Positions 7,608-17,453 of a stretch of 64,000 nucleotides of DNA are shown here, piece by piece. A model generated the notes under the pieces. It did not search any database. It saw nothing but the letters and a program-made list of their open reading frames with translations, and had not been told where the DNA came from. This DNA is from Streptomyces sp. RerS4. GTDB taxonomy: Bacteria > Actinomycetota > Actinomycetes > Streptomycetales > Streptomycetaceae. Within the stretch, counting starts at the first letter, position 1; each line of letters begins with the position of its first letter. The position numbers and the translations under genes are program-made. The stretch is from positions 1,240,001 through 1,304,000 of the forward strand of contig NZ_CP097322.1 of assembly GCF_023515955.1 (NCBI RefSeq). The letters run 5' to 3'.

Positions 7608-9275
7608 CTAGCGGACGCCGGCGACCGCCGGGAGCTCCTCGTGCGCCGGGAGGGCGGCGGACGGGGCCGCCGACTTGGCAGTGGCCGGGGCCGGAGCGAC
7701 CGGGGTGGCGTGCGGGTCGCAGGTGACGTCCTGCGCGTCCACCTTGCCGGTGAGCAGGTAGGCGTCCACCCGCGTGTTGACGCAGGGGTTCACCAGGCCG
7801 GTCACGCCGTGCGAGCCGGCGTTCTTCTCGGTGATCAGGCGCGAGCCCGCCAGACGCTTGCGCAGCTCGACCGCGCCCACGTACGGGGTGGCGGCGTCGC
7901 GCTCGGCCTGGACGATGAGCACCGGCGGCAGACCGCGCTTGGCACCGACCTCGATCGGGGTGCTCTGCTTCGACTTCCAGGTCGCGCAGGGCAGGTTCAT
8001 CCAGGCGTTCGACCAGGTCAGGAACGGGTACTTCTCGTGCAGCCTGGTGTTGTCCCGGTCCCACGTGGCCCAGCTCGTGGGCCACTTGGCGTCGGCGCAC
8101 TCGACGGCGGTGTAGACCGCGTTGCTGTTCTCCGACGCCGCGTTGCCCGCCAGGTCGGACATGTCCGGGGCGATCGCCTCGATCAACGGCTTCTCGTCAC
8201 CGGCGGCCCAGGCGCTGAAGGCCTTCGCGACCGGGACCCAGGAGGAGTCGTAGTACGGGGCGCCCTGGAAGAAGCCGATGAGCTCGGCCGGGCCGACGAT
8301 CCCGCCGAGCGGGTTGGCCTTGGCCTTGCCGCGCAGTTCCTGCCACTTGGCCTCGACCTCGGCGCGGGTGTCGCCGAGGTGGAAGGACGCGTCGTTCTTC
8401 GCGACCCAGTCCTGCCAGTCGTTCCAGCGCGTCTGGAAGGCGACGTTCTGCTCCAGGTTGGCCTGGTACCAGATGTTGTCCTGCGCCGGGTTGACCACGC
8501 TGTCGACGATCATGCGGCGCACGTGGGTCGGGAAGAGGGTCGCGTAGACCCCGCCCAGGTAGGTGCCGTAGGAGACGCCGAGGAAGTTCAGCTTCTGCTC
8601 GCCGAGGGCGGCGCGGATGACGTCGAGGTCGCGCGCGGTGTTCGGCGTGGTCATGTGCGGCAGCATCTCGCCGCTGCGCTCCTTGCAGCCGTCCGCGTAC
8701 TCGGCGGCGAGCTTGCGCTGGGCGCGCTTGTCGGCCTCGTTGGAGGGGACCGGGTCGGCCTTGGGGGCCTTGACGAACTCCTGCGGGTCGATGCAGGAGA
8801 TCGGCGCGGAGTGGCCGACGCCGCGGGGGTCGAAGCCCACGAAGTCGTACGCCTTGGCGGTGTTGACCCACAGCGGGCTCTTGGTGGTGATCCGGCGCGG
8901 GAAGCGCATGCCGGAACCGCCGGGGCCGCCCGGGTTGTAGAGGAGGGCGCCCTGGCGCTCCTCCTTCGTGCCGGTGCTGACGGCGCGGTCGACGGCGAGG
9001 TCGATGGTCTTGCCGAACGGCTTCGCGTAGTCGAGCGGGACCTTCACCCAGCCGCACTGGATCGGCTTCTCGAAGCCCCAGTCGGCGGGGCAGTCCTTCC
9101 AGTCGATGCCCGTGCGCGCGGCGCGGGCGGCGGCGATCCGGACGCCGATGGCCTCGGCCGTCCCGTTGTCGCGGCCGGTCGGCGCGGCCGCGGCGGGCGG
9201 CGCGAGCAGCAGGCCCGCGGCCAGCGCGCCGGTGACGAGTGTGGCGGCGCTGCCCAGCGTCGCTTTGCGTATCAC
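7608..9275 (-). CDS. tap: Secreted tripeptidyl aminopeptidase (Tap-like alpha/beta hydrolase)
   Basis: An extracellular serine peptidase of the S33 group that removes N-terminal tripeptides. The 555-residue precursor has a Sec signal peptide (IRKATLGSAATLVTGALAAGL, then APPAAAA), a hydrolase domain with the oxyanion block NPGGPGGSG, the nucleophile elbow GVSYGTYLG, and a C-terminal TAP-like domain holding the Asp (QAERDAATP) and His (NAGSHGV). I chose GTG 9275, which follows AGGGGG and puts the signal peptide at the N-terminus; a start 18 codons upstream is less likely. In streptomycetes tap adjoins the urease cluster, as here. Confidence 0.9.
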   Translation of the reverse strand: MIRKATLGSAATLVTGALAAGLLLAPPAAAAPTGRDNGTAEAIGVRIAAARAARTGIDWKDCPADWGFEKPIQCGWVKVPLDYAKPFGKTIDLAVDRAVSTGTKEERQGALLYNPGGPGGSGMRFPRRITTKSPLWVNTAKAYDFVGFDPRGVGHSAPISCIDPQEFVKAPKADPVPSNEADKRAQRKLAAEYADGCKERSGEMLPHMTTPNTARDLDVIRAALGEQKLNFLGVSYGTYLGGVYATLFPTHVRRMIVDSVVNPAQDNIWYQANLEQNVAFQTRWNDWQDWVAKNDASFHLGDTRAEVEAKWQELRGKAKANPLGGIVGPAELIGFFQGAPYYDSSWVPVAKAFSAWAAGDEKPLIEAIAPDMSDLAGNAASENSNAVYTAVECADAKWPTSWATWDRDNTRLHEKYPFLTWSNAWMNLPCATWKSKQSTPIEVGAKRGLPPVLIVQAERDAATPYVGAVELRKRLAGSRLITEKNAGSHGVTGLVNPCVNTRVDAYLLTGKVDAQDVTCDPHATPVAPAPATAKSAAPSAALPAHEELPAVAGVR

Positions 9276-9473
9276 GTGGTTGATCCCCCTGAGTCTGGTG
9301 CCGCCGTGTACGGACGGCTCGGTCTGCACCGGTCGTCGGCGTGCAAGGGCGATCCTCGCGTCTGACCTCCACCGGGCAACAGGGTGCGATCGAGTTCTTT
9401 GCCAACCCGATAACCGGAGACAGGTGTACCGCTGAGCGGTCGCCTCCCGTGGGGGGGATCGGCCGACCGTGCG

Positions 9474-10287
9474 TCACCAGCCGTACGTACGGGCCGCCTC
9501 GTCCAGCAGCGCGCGCAGCCGCAGCGCGTCCGGGGCGAGCGCCGTGACCAGGGCGGCGGGGCCGGCCAGCGGGGTGAGCGCCGCGAACTCCCCGAGGACG
9601 GTGACGGGTGGCGGTTCCCGCTCGAAGCGGGGGTCCACGAGCAGGAGTTGACCGAGGGCCCGGTGGCCCGCGAGTCCCGCCGGACCGTCCCAGCCGGCCG
9701 GGGCGCCGGGGCCGCAGCCCAGCTCCTGGTCCAGCAGCGGCCGGCCGGCCCGGGTGACGGTGAGTCGGCTCCACAGCAGGCCGGGGGCTTCCCCGGTGCG
9801 GCCGAGGACCTGCTCCTCGCGCAGCAGCAGCCGGGCGGCGGGGGCCAGTTCCGCCCGGGTGCGGACCCGCAGGTCGCTGCCGTGGACGGAGACCAGCGGC
9901 TCGGGCAGCCACCGCACCTCGGCGTCCCCGGCCAGGGTGAGGCGTACGTCGTACCGCGCGGCCTCGCCGCCCCGGCCCGGCAGGGCCAAGGTGGCCGCCG
10001 CCGAGCGCAGGGCGAGGCGTGCGCCCGGTCCCGCCTCGGCCTCGACCGTGAGGTGGTCGCCGCCGAGGGGGGCGCTCATCGCGCCGACCAGGGTCACGTG
10101 GGCCGCGCCGTTCTCGCCCCGGGTGCGGCGCAGCGCGAGCGGCCCTCCCGGCCAGCAGGGGTAGGGCGGTGCCGCCGCGCCCGTCGGCGGTGGCCCGGAT
10201 GCGGGCGGTGGCGCGCAGTCCGGAGGGCGGGACGCGGGGGCGGGGCGCGCCGGCGGCGGGGTGCGCCGGCGGCCGGGGGTGCGCTGG

Positions 10288-10291
<4 letters not shown>
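9474..10291 (-). pseudogene. ureD: Urease accessory protein UreD (frame-disrupted)
   Basis: UreD/UreH helps deliver nickel to apo-urease with UreF and UreG. The last ~210 codons are open from 10125 to 9474 (LALRRTR, then VTLVGAMSAPLGGDH, ending ARTYGW). The conserved N-terminal block GLRATARIRATADGRGG and TALPLLAG lies just upstream in another frame. The break is at 10143-10150, where a minus-strand GGGAGGGCC looks like GGGGAGGGGCC with two G lost. A second shift near 10251-10264 is needed to reach the only sensible start, GTG 10291, which overlaps the ureG stop. Restoring four bases would give about 273 residues. This is either sequence error or a real frameshift. Confidence 0.75.
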
Positions 10292-10977
<686 letters not shown>

Positions 10978-11010
10978 GGGGCACGTCTCTTTCGGGAAAG
11001 GGGGGAAGGG

Positions 11011-11689
11011 TCAGGAGGCGAACAGCCGTACCGGCCAGTCGGCATGGATCTGCGCCGCGATCTCCAGCAGCGGCGAGGAGGCCGCGGGCAGCGCGTCCGT
11101 CCCCTCGGTACGGGCCACCCGGGCGGCCTCGGTGGCCCGCGCGGCCACCGCGTCCAGCTCGGGCGCGAGGCCCGCCAGGACCGCCGTCGCCTCGAAGGGG
11201 TCGAGACCGAGCAGCCGTACCGTCGCCGAGGTCGGACCGCTGACGCTCTCGTACGCGGCCACGTGCGCGGCCTCCGGCGCGCCGAGCCCCGCCGCCCGTG
11301 CGGTGACGCCGAGCACGACGGGCTGGTGCGCCCCGCGCGGGAAGGCCCGCGCCAGGGCGTCCAGTTCGGCTGCGGGCCAGGTGGCGCGGGCCGCCCGCAG
11401 GAGCTGGCGGCCGAGCCGGCGGGCGGCGGCGCGCAGCGCGGGGAGGGGTGCGGGCGTCGGCGGCGGCGTCGAGGTCGGCCGGGTCGAGGCCGAGGGCGGC
11501 CGCCGCGGCGAAGGCCGCGGCGGTGAGTCCGGCGGTGTGCAGCCGGCCCCGGCAGAACTCCGCCAGGCTCGCGGCGTCGCGGATCCGGCCCGCCTTGCAG
11601 GCGGCCTCCGCCCCGCCGGAGTGGGCGTGCCCGCCGGCGGGGAAGCGGCCGTCCGCGAGGACGAGCAGGGTGGAGAGCCCGGTGCCCAT
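11011..11689 (-). pseudogene. ureF: Urease accessory protein UreF (single frame break)
   Basis: UreF acts with UreD and UreG in nickel insertion into UreC. The N-terminal part reads [20 protein letters not shown] to DAAADARTP, starting at ATG 11689, which overlaps the ureC stop in TGATG. The C-terminal part, ALRAAARRLGRQ to WPVRLFAS, lies in another frame. The break is at 11439-11449, where the minus-strand ACCCCTCCCCGCG would read in frame as ACCCCCTCCCCCGCG. Adding those two bases makes 681 nt, a clean 226-residue UreF of normal length. That arithmetic favours homopolymer miscalls over true decay. Confidence 0.8.
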
Positions 11690-13410
11690 CAGAAGAGGAA
11701 GTATCTCTGTGCCATGGGCAGTTCCGCCGCGGGGGCGGGTTCCACCGGTTCGCCGTCGATGGTGACGGTGAAGGTGTCGGCGTCGACGTGGACGTGGGGC
11801 ATGGCGTCGTTGCCGCGCATGTCGGTCTTGCTCACCTTGCGGGTGTTCTCGATGGCGACGAACGCCTTGCCGAGGCCGAGGCGCTCGGGGAGCCCGTCGT
11901 CGAGGGCCGCCTGCGCGGTGAAGTTGATCGAGTTGAGGGCGGGCGCGCCGCCCCGGGCGCCGAACATGGGGCGCGGCAGGACGGGCTGGGGGGTGGGGAT
12001 GGAGGCGTTGGCGTCGCCCATCTGGGCGAGGGCGATCTGTCCTCCCTTGACGACCAGTTCGGGCTTGACCCCGAAGAAGGCCGGGTTCCACAGCACGAGG
12101 TCGGCGAGCTTGCCCGTCTCGACCGAGCCGATCTCCCGGGCGAGGCCCTGGGCCACGGCGGGGTTGATCGTGTACTTGGCGACGTAGCGACGGGCCCGTT
12201 GGTTGTCGGCGGGGCCGTCGCCGGGCAGGAACCCGCGCCGCTTCTTCATCACGTGGGCGGTCTGCCAGGTGCGCAGCACGACCTCGCCGACGCGGCCCAT
12301 GGCCTGGGAGTCGGAGGAGATGATCGAGATCGCCCCGAGGTCGTGGAGGACGTCCTCGGCGGCGATGGTGGAGGGCCGGATCCGGGATTCGGCGAAGGCC
12401 AGGTCCTCGGGGACGGCGGGGTTGAGGTGGTGGCAGACCATCAGCATGTCGAGGTGTTCCTCGACGGTGTTGAGGGTGTGCGGCCGGGTGGGGTTGGTGG
12501 AGCTGGGCAGGATGTTGGGCTGGGAGACCACGGTGATGATGTCGGGCGCGTGACCGCCGCCCGCGCCCTCGGTGTGGTACGAGTGGATGGTCCGCCCGGC
12601 GATGGCCGCGAGGGTGTCGTCCACGAAACCGGCCTCGTTGAGGGTGTCGGTGTGGATGGCGACCTGGGCGCCTGTCTGGTCGGCCACGCTCAGGCAGGTG
12701 TCGATGACGGCGGGCGTGGAGCCCCAGTCCTCGTGGATCTTGAAGCCGAGCGCACCGCCGCGCAGCTGGGAGTGCAGGGCCTCGCGGGACATCGTGTTGC
12801 CCTTGCCGAGCAGCCCGATGTTGACGGGGTGGGCCTCCAGGGCGGCGAACATCCGGGCCAGGTGCCAGGGTCCGGGGGTGACGGTGGTGGCCTTGGTGCC
12901 CTCGGCGGGTCCGGTGCCGCCGCCGACCAGCGTGGTGATGCCGGAGGCGAGGGCCTCGTCGACGACGGTCGGCGAGATGAAGTGCACGTGGGTGTCGACG
13001 GCCCCGGCGGTGAGGATCTTCCCGTTGCCCGCGATGATCTCGGTTTCGGGTCCGATGACGAGTGCGGGGTCCACGCCGTCCATCGTGTCGGGGTTGCCGG
13101 CCTTGCCGATGCCGCAGATGCGGCCGTCGCGGATGCCGAGGTCGGCCTTGACGACGCCCCAGTGGTCCAGGATGACGGCGCCGGTGATCACCGTGTCGGG
13201 GGCGCCTTCGGCGCGGGTGGTGCGGGCCTGTCCCATGGACTCGCGGATGACCTTGCCGCCGCCGAAGACCGCCTCGTCGCCCGCGTTGCCGGGGCCGCCG
13301 CTGAGGTCCCGTTCGATCTCGACGAAAAGGTCGGTGTCGGCGAGGCGGATGCGGTCGCCGGCCGTCGGGCCGAAGAGGTCGGCGTAGGCCTGGCGCGTGA
13401 TCTCAGCCAT
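11689..13410 (-). CDS. ureC: Urease alpha subunit UreC
   Basis: Catalytic subunit of urease, which hydrolyses urea to ammonia and carbamate. The 573-residue protein is full length. The nickel ligands HVH (residues 141 and 143), the carbamylated bridging Lys ([10 protein letters not shown]224), later His ligands in [10 protein letters not shown] and the flap motif MVCHHLNP are all present. It overlaps ureB by 8 nt and ureF by 1 nt, so the operon is tightly coupled. The enzyme should be functional if the accessory genes are. Confidence 0.97.
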   Translation of the reverse strand: MAEITRQAYADLFGPTAGDRIRLADTDLFVEIERDLSGGPGNAGDEAVFGGGKVIRESMGQARTTRAEGAPDTVITGAVILDHWGVVKADLGIRDGRICGIGKAGNPDTMDGVDPALVIGPETEIIAGNGKILTAGAVDTHVHFISPTVVDEALASGITTLVGGGTGPAEGTKATTVTPGPWHLARMFAALEAHPVNIGLLGKGNTMSREALHSQLRGGALGFKIHEDWGSTPAVIDTCLSVADQTGAQVAIHTDTLNEAGFVDDTLAAIAGRTIHSYHTEGAGGGHAPDIITVVSQPNILPSSTNPTRPHTLNTVEEHLDMLMVCHHLNPAVPEDLAFAESRIRPSTIAAEDVLHDLGAISIISSDSQAMGRVGEVVLRTWQTAHVMKKRRGFLPGDGPADNQRARRYVAKYTINPAVAQGLAREIGSVETGKLADLVLWNPAFFGVKPELVVKGGQIALAQMGDANASIPTPQPVLPRPMFGARGGAPALNSINFTAQAALDDGLPERLGLGKAFVAIENTRKVSKTDMRGNDAMPHVHVDADTFTVTIDGEPVEPAPAAELPMAQRYFLF

Positions 13411-13714
13411 CGAGCGGTCCTCCGGTCTCGCCGCGCAGGCCCGGTACGGTGCGCAGGCCCGCCAGCGGGACGAGTTCCACGGCGACCGGGATGCCCGGCT
13501 CGAAGCGGACGGCGGTCCCGGCGGCGATGTTCAGGCGCAGGCCGCGGGCGGCCCGCCGGTCGAAGTCGAGGCCGGGGTTGGCCTCGGCGAAGTGGTAGTG
13601 GGAGCCGACCTGCACGGGCCGGTCGGCGGCGTTGAGAACGGTGAGGTGGGTGACGGGGCGGCCCTCGTTGAGGCGCACCGGGCCGTCCCCGTAGGCGATC
13701 TCGCCGGGGATCAC
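13403..13714 (-). CDS. ureB: Urease beta subunit UreB
   Basis: Structural subunit of the three-chain (UreA-UreB-UreC) bacterial urease. The 103-residue product starts [16 protein letters not shown] and contains the conserved block [18 protein letters not shown] and the GTAVRFEPG strand. It overlaps ureC by 8 nt and lies 15 bp after ureA. Length and motifs are normal for the family. Confidence 0.96.
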   Translation of the reverse strand: MIPGEIAYGDGPVRLNEGRPVTHLTVLNAADRPVQVGSHYHFAEANPGLDFDRRAARGLRLNIAAGTAVRFEPGIPVAVELVPLAGLRTVPGLRGETGGPLDG

Positions 13715-13729
13715 GGTGGCTTACGCCCT

Positions 13730-14032
13730 TCAGACGATGGGGTCGTGGACGGTGACGAGCTTGGTGCCGTCGGGGAAGGTGGCCTCCACCTGGACGTCGT
13801 GGATCATCTCGGGGATGCCCTCCATGACCTCCGCGCGGCTGAGCACCGTACGGCCGGAGGCCATCAGCTCGGCCACGGTCCGCCCGTCGCGGGCGCCTTC
13901 GAGGAGGTGCGAGGTGATCAGGGCCACGGCTTCGGGGTGGTTGAGCCGTACTCCGCGCGCCCTGCGTCGCTCGGCCACGTCGGCCGCGACGTGGATCAGG
14001 AGTCTCTCCTGCTCATGGGGTGTCAGTTGCAC
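13730..14032 (-). CDS. ureA: Urease gamma subunit UreA
   Basis: Smallest urease subunit, first gene of the operon. The 100-residue product [20 protein letters not shown] to VTVHDPIV has the usual family length when started at GTG 14032. An in-frame GTG at 14041 has a better Shine-Dalgarno (GGAAG) and would add three residues; either could be used. Conserved HPEAVALI and the EVMEGIPEM block are present. The upstream 317-bp gap carries a GlnR-like box. Confidence 0.93.
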   Translation of the reverse strand: MQLTPHEQERLLIHVAADVAERRRARGVRLNHPEAVALITSHLLEGARDGRTVAELMASGRTVLSRAEVMEGIPEMIHDVQVEATFPDGTKLVTVHDPIV

Positions 14033-14349
14033 CTGTATCACCAAGCTTCCGGGACGTGGATCTGCGTCGCGCCGCAGCGAAGGTAACCGTCTTCAGCACT
14101 CTGTTGACCTGGGCATTTCCAGGACGGGCATGTCTTGCCCAACGGCAGGGAGAGCCTTCTCGACACGATCGCCGGTGCTTTGCCGGCCCTTTGGTGATCG
14201 TTGGTGAATGCCGCCCCGGATCCCACGCTAGGGTCGGCAGTTTTCGACCGCGTTAACCCACGTTTCGGATGGGCGCACACTTCAACTGGGCGAGGGCGCG
14301 CGCCCGCTCGCCGTATACGACACGTGGGAGCCCGGGGCAGGCCTCGGGG
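14033..14349. other. Non-coding region upstream of ureA
   Basis: I see no gene in this stretch between ureA and the HATPase gene. On the minus strand it holds a GlnR-like box (14241-14256) within an inverted repeat GGTCG-N8-CGACC (14232-14249), and a possible -10 TAGCGT (14230-14225) for ureA transcription. No clear -35 is visible. Both flanking genes run leftward, so it also holds the 3' end of the HATPase transcript. Confidence 0.5.
14241..14256 (-). promoter_or_regulatory. Candidate GlnR box upstream of ureA
   Basis: On the minus strand TTAAC-N6-GAAAA fits the GlnR half-site pair gTnAc-N6-GaAAc at 8 of 10 positions. A GAAAC lies just upstream with 5-base spacing, possibly part of a second pair. 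The site is about 210 bp upstream of ureA. GlnR is the nitrogen regulator known to control ureA in Streptomyces coelicolor; use of this box is inferred. Confidence 0.4.
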
Positions 14350-14799
14350 TCAGCGGCCCTGGGCGCTGCGCGCGGGGGTGCCGGCGGGCCAGGGCAGGGC
14401 GATCCACACGGTCTTGCCGCCGTCCTCCGTCGGGGTGACGGAGAGCCGGCCGCCGGCCTCGGCCGCCAGCCAGCGGATGATGACCATGCCGCGGCCGTTG
14501 TCCTGCTGGACGGCGGCGGGGAGGCGACGGGGTCGGCGCGGGTGGCTGTCGGTGACGCCGATGCGCAGCCACTCCTCGCGTTCCAGGCGGAGGTCGACGG
14601 TGAAGGTGGGCGACTGGCCGAAGGTGTGCTGGACGGAGTTGGTGGTGAGTTCGGAGACGATGAGGCGGATGGCGTCGGCGGTGTCGGTGTCCTCGGGCAG
14701 TCCCCAGTCGCCCAGGACCCGGGCGACGTACCGGCGGGCGGCGGCGACCGAGACCGGGTCGCTCGGCAGAGTGACGGATGCTTCCTGCTGATCTGCCAT
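14350..14799 (-). CDS. ATP-binding regulatory protein (HATPase_c, anti-sigma-like)
   Basis: A 149-residue single-domain GHKL ATPase of the SpoIIAB/RsbW-like group found in many copies in streptomycetes. Visible are the N-box region LIVSELTTNSVQHTFG, DNGRGMVIIRWLA (G1 box) and GGKTVWIALPWP near the C-terminus. The ATG at 14799 has AAGGGA seven bases upstream; longer in-frame starts exist but lack one. It is divergent from an XRE/DUF5753 regulator followed by DUF397. This trio recurs in Streptomyces, as in the whiJ-like and abaA loci linked to development. Kinase activity and partner are unknown. Confidence 0.85.
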   Translation of the reverse strand: MADQQEASVTLPSDPVSVAAARRYVARVLGDWGLPEDTDTADAIRLIVSELTTNSVQHTFGQSPTFTVDLRLEREEWLRIGVTDSHPRRPRRLPAAVQQDNGRGMVIIRWLAAEAGGRLSVTPTEDGGKTVWIALPWPAGTPARSAQGR

Positions 14800-14896
14800 G
14801 GCGACGTCCCTTTCCCACCGGGACGGTGCCGCCCCGGATCTACGCTGAGCGCCAGAGTGCCACCCATCGTGCCGCTGTTTCCGTCGATCCCCCAAG

Positions 14897-14906
14897 ATAT
14901 GCATAT
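14897..14906. promoter_or_regulatory. AT-rich palindrome between HATPase and XRE genes
   Basis: ATATGCATAT is a perfect palindrome inside the AT-rich 14894-14910 tract, which is striking in such GC-rich DNA. It lies in the 197-bp divergent region, about 90-100 bp from each start. It could be an operator for the XRE regulator or part of a promoter. Confidence 0.4.
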
Positions 14907-14996
14907 ATCTGTCGCTCAATGCGGTGAACTCTGCTACGGAAGAGCGTATTTGGACGGCAGACTGGTGCGAGCTGTGCCGGTGGAAGGAGAGCGGGT

Positions 14997-15881
14997 ATGC
15001 AGCACGGTCCCGCCGTACGTCGACGCAAGCTCGGCGAGGAGCTGCGCGCCCTGCGCGACCGCTCCGGACTGACCAGCGGTGAGGTCGCCCGGATCCTCGG
15101 GTGGCACCAGTCGAAAATCAGCCGCATCGAGACCGGGCGCAGTGGCGTGAAGTCACAGGACATCCGGCTGCTGCTGGACGCCTACGGGGACGTGGTGAGC
15201 GCCCAGCAGCGCGCGCTGTTGGAGGCGCTCGGCGCGTCGGCGGCCGGGCCCGGGGCGAACGGTGACGAGGAGCGCGGGCGGCAGTGGTGGCACGACTACC
15301 GGGGGCTGCTCCCGCAGGAGTACCGCGACTTCATCAGCCTTGAGGCGGGGGCCCGCTCGGCCCGGACCGTGGAACTGTCGGTCGTGCCGGGGCTGTTGCA
15401 GACCTCCGGTTACGCGCGGGCCGTGACCCGGGCCGCGCTCGGCGGGCTGCCGGAGCCGAAGGTGGACGCGCTGGTCGACGTACGGCTGGCACGGCAGTCG
15501 GTGCTGCGGGCGGATCCGCCGCTGGAGCTGAGCGCCGTGCTGGACGAGGCGGTGCTGCGCCGGCAGATCGGCGGGCCGGAGGTGATGCGCGAGCAGCTGC
15601 GGCACCTGGTGGAGGTGGCGCGGCTGCCGCAAGTTCGCCTCCAGGTGCTGCCGTTCACCGTGGGGGGGCATCTCGGCCTGACAGGACCGTTCGTCATCTT
15701 CTCATTTCCGAACATCGCCGATCTGGATGTGGTGGTACTCGACCATTTGACGAGTAGCCTCTATCTGGAGCGGAAGGAAGACCTTGAGGCGTACAGCGCC
15801 GCGTTCCGCACCATCCAGGCGCACGCCCTCCCGCCCCGTGACTCGTCGGATCTCATCAGCTCACTCGCTGACGACACGTAA
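14997..15881 (+). CDS. XRE-family regulator with DUF5753 domain
   Basis: A 294-residue DNA-binding protein. Residues 8-65 form a Cro/C1-type helix-turn-helix (LGEELRALRDRSGLTSGEV, then WHQSKISRIETGR), and residues 100-280 form the DUF5753 domain typical of WhiJ-like proteins (VPGLLQTSGYARAV, GPFVIFSFP). The ATG at 14997 follows GGAGAGCGGGT. A DUF397 gene starts 15 bp downstream with its own strong AAGGAGG, and a divergent HATPase lies upstream. In S. coelicolor such pairs influence development and antibiotic production. The effector is unknown. Confidence 0.9.
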   Translation: MQHGPAVRRRKLGEELRALRDRSGLTSGEVARILGWHQSKISRIETGRSGVKSQDIRLLLDAYGDVVSAQQRALLEALGASAAGPGANGDEERGRQWWHDYRGLLPQEYRDFISLEAGARSARTVELSVVPGLLQTSGYARAVTRAALGGLPEPKVDALVDVRLARQSVLRADPPLELSAVLDEAVLRRQIGGPEVMREQLRHLVEVARLPQVRLQVLPFTVGGHLGLTGPFVIFSFPNIADLDVVVLDHLTSSLYLERKEDLEAYSAAFRTIQAHALPPRDSSDLISSLADDT

Positions 15882-15896
15882 CAAGGAGGCACCCCC

Positions 15897-16118
15897 GTGT
15901 CCGCAACCCCCTTATCCACCGGCGGACTTCTGCACAGCGCGCGGTGGCGGCGCAGCAGCCGCAGTACCGGAATGAACAACTGCGTGGAAGCGGCCGCCCT
16001 CACCGGCGGACTGCTGGCCGTCCGCGACTCCAAGCGGACGGACGGCCCGGCCGTGCTCTTCACCGGGCCGGCCTGGGACGGCTTCCTCGCCTCCGTACGG
16101 GCGGACGTGGCCCTCTGA
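15897..16118 (+). CDS. DUF397 small protein
   Basis: A 73-residue protein of the DUF397 family, with the hallmark W-R-x-S-S-R-S in ARWRRSSRSTGMNNCVE, then AVRDSKRTDGP and a final WDGFLASVRAD. The GTG at 15897 lies nine bases after AAGGAGG (15882-15888). It is co-transcribed with the XRE/DUF5753 gene. DUF397 proteins are the usual small partner in these modules and may bind and inhibit the XRE regulator. It converges on bioF with 7 bp between stops. Confidence 0.92.
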   Translation: MSATPLSTGGLLHSARWRRSSRSTGMNNCVEAAALTGGLLAVRDSKRTDGPAVLFTGPAWDGFLASVRADVAL

Positions 16119-16125
16119 CGTCGCC

Positions 16126-17298
16126 CTAGAGCTCCGTGGCGCCGGCCGGCGCGGTCCGCAGGACCGTCTCGACCGCCCGGACGATCTCGTCCCCCGTGAG
16201 ATCGGCCCGAGCGGTCAGCCGCAGCCGGGAGATGCCGTCCGGCACCGACGGCGGACGGAAGCACCCCACGGACAGTCCTGCCTCGCGGCAGTCGGCGGCC
16301 CAGCGCAGTGCCGCCGAGGCCGACGGGGCCCGCACCGACACCACGGCCGCGTCCGGCCTGGCCGCGGTCAGGCCGGACGCGGTGAGTCGCCCGTACAGTT
16401 CGCCGGCCACCTCCCGGACCCGCTCGGCGCGCTGCGGCTCCTCCCGGAGCAGGCGCAGGCTCGCCAGCGCCGCCCCCGCGGCGGCGGGGGCCAGGCCGGT
16501 GTCGAAGATGAAGGTCCGGGCCGTGTTGATCAGGTGCCGGATCACCTTCGCCGGTCCGAGCACGGCGCCGCCCTGGCTGCCGAGCGACTTGGAGAGGGTC
16601 ACCGTCGCGACCACCCCCGGGGCTCCCGCGAGCCCGGCCGCGTACAGCGCGCCCCGGCCGCCCTCCCCCAACACCCCGAGCCCGTGCGCGTCGTCCACGA
16701 CCAGGGCGGCGCCCTCGGCGCGGCAGGCCTCGGCGTAGGCGGCGAGCGGGGCGGCGTCCCCGTCGACGGAGAACACCGAGTCGGTGACGAGCAGGGCCCG
16801 GCCCTCGTGGGCGGCGAGGGTCTTGCGCGCCGGTTCCGGATCGCTGTGCGGGGTGATCGCGACCTCCGCGCGGGACAGGCGGCAGCCGTCCACGATGGAG
16901 GCGTGGTTCCCGGCGTCGGAGACCACCAGCGTGCCCCGGTCGCTGAGCGCGGTGACGGCGGCGAGATTGGCCGCGTAACCCGAGGACAGCACCAACGCCG
17001 CCTCGAACCCGGCGAAGGCGGCGAGCTCCCGCTCAAGCTCGGCATGAAGCTCGGTCGTCCCCGTGACCAGGCGGGATCCAGTGGCACCGGCTCCCCAGCG
17101 GGCGGCCGCCTCCTGAGCTCCGCGTACCGTCCGAGGATGCCGCGTCAGGCCCAGGTAGTCGTTGCTCGCCAGGTCGAGGAGCGGCGAGTCGGCGGGGCGC
17201 GGGCGCAGGGCGCGTACCAGTCCTGCCTGTTCACGCGCCCGCTCCGCGCCGTCGATCCAGGCGAAGACGTCCTCGGGTTCCGGTGTGTGCTGGGTCAT
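16126..17298 (-). CDS. bioF: 8-amino-7-oxononanoate synthase
   Basis: PLP enzyme joining a pimeloyl thioester with L-alanine, the first step of biotin ring assembly. The 390-residue product shows [11 protein letters not shown], the YAANLAAV and DAGNHASI blocks, [11 protein letters not shown] (Asp/His contacting PLP) and the Schiff-base Lys in [11 protein letters not shown]. The ATG at 17298 is well placed. It is divergent from bioB over 155 bp that hold a TGTCG-N5-CGACA repeat, so both sides may share one regulator. Last residue is 7 bp from the DUF397 stop. Confidence 0.94.
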   Translation of the reverse strand: MTQHTPEPEDVFAWIDGAERAREQAGLVRALRPRPADSPLLDLASNDYLGLTRHPRTVRGAQEAAARWGAGATGSRLVTGTTELHAELERELAAFAGFEAALVLSSGYAANLAAVTALSDRGTLVVSDAGNHASIVDGCRLSRAEVAITPHSDPEPARKTLAAHEGRALLVTDSVFSVDGDAAPLAAYAEACRAEGAALVVDDAHGLGVLGEGGRGALYAAGLAGAPGVVATVTLSKSLGSQGGAVLGPAKVIRHLINTARTFIFDTGLAPAAAGAALASLRLLREEPQRAERVREVAGELYGRLTASGLTAARPDAAVVSVRAPSASAALRWAADCREAGLSVGCFRPPSVPDGISRLRLTARADLTGDEIVRAVETVLRTAPAGATEL

Positions 17299-17315
17299 CG
17301 GCGGTCCTCGCGTTT

Positions 17316-17330
17316 TGTCGGCAGTCGACA
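17316..17330. promoter_or_regulatory. Inverted repeat between bioF and bioB
   Basis: TGTCG-N5-CGACA (15 bp) sits 18 bp upstream of the bioF start in the bioF/bioB divergent region. It is a candidate operator for a biotin regulator such as BioQ or BirA. I do not know the exact BioQ consensus in this group, so the regulator is open. Confidence 0.4.
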
Positions 17331-17453
17331 GATCTGCTCGACCCTAGCCGCCGGGACTCAAGGGGCGGATGTGGCGATCCACACACTCCCTTCCGGCCAT
17401 GTTGTCCGATCTCTCCTTGGCCGGGAGTGGTCGTGTGGTCCAGGATCGGGCCC

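Noticed and set aside
7641..9365. A 574-codon rightward open frame opposite the Tap peptidase
   Set aside because: It is the antisense of a well-supported secreted peptidase, is Gly/Val/Arg-rich and has no domain.
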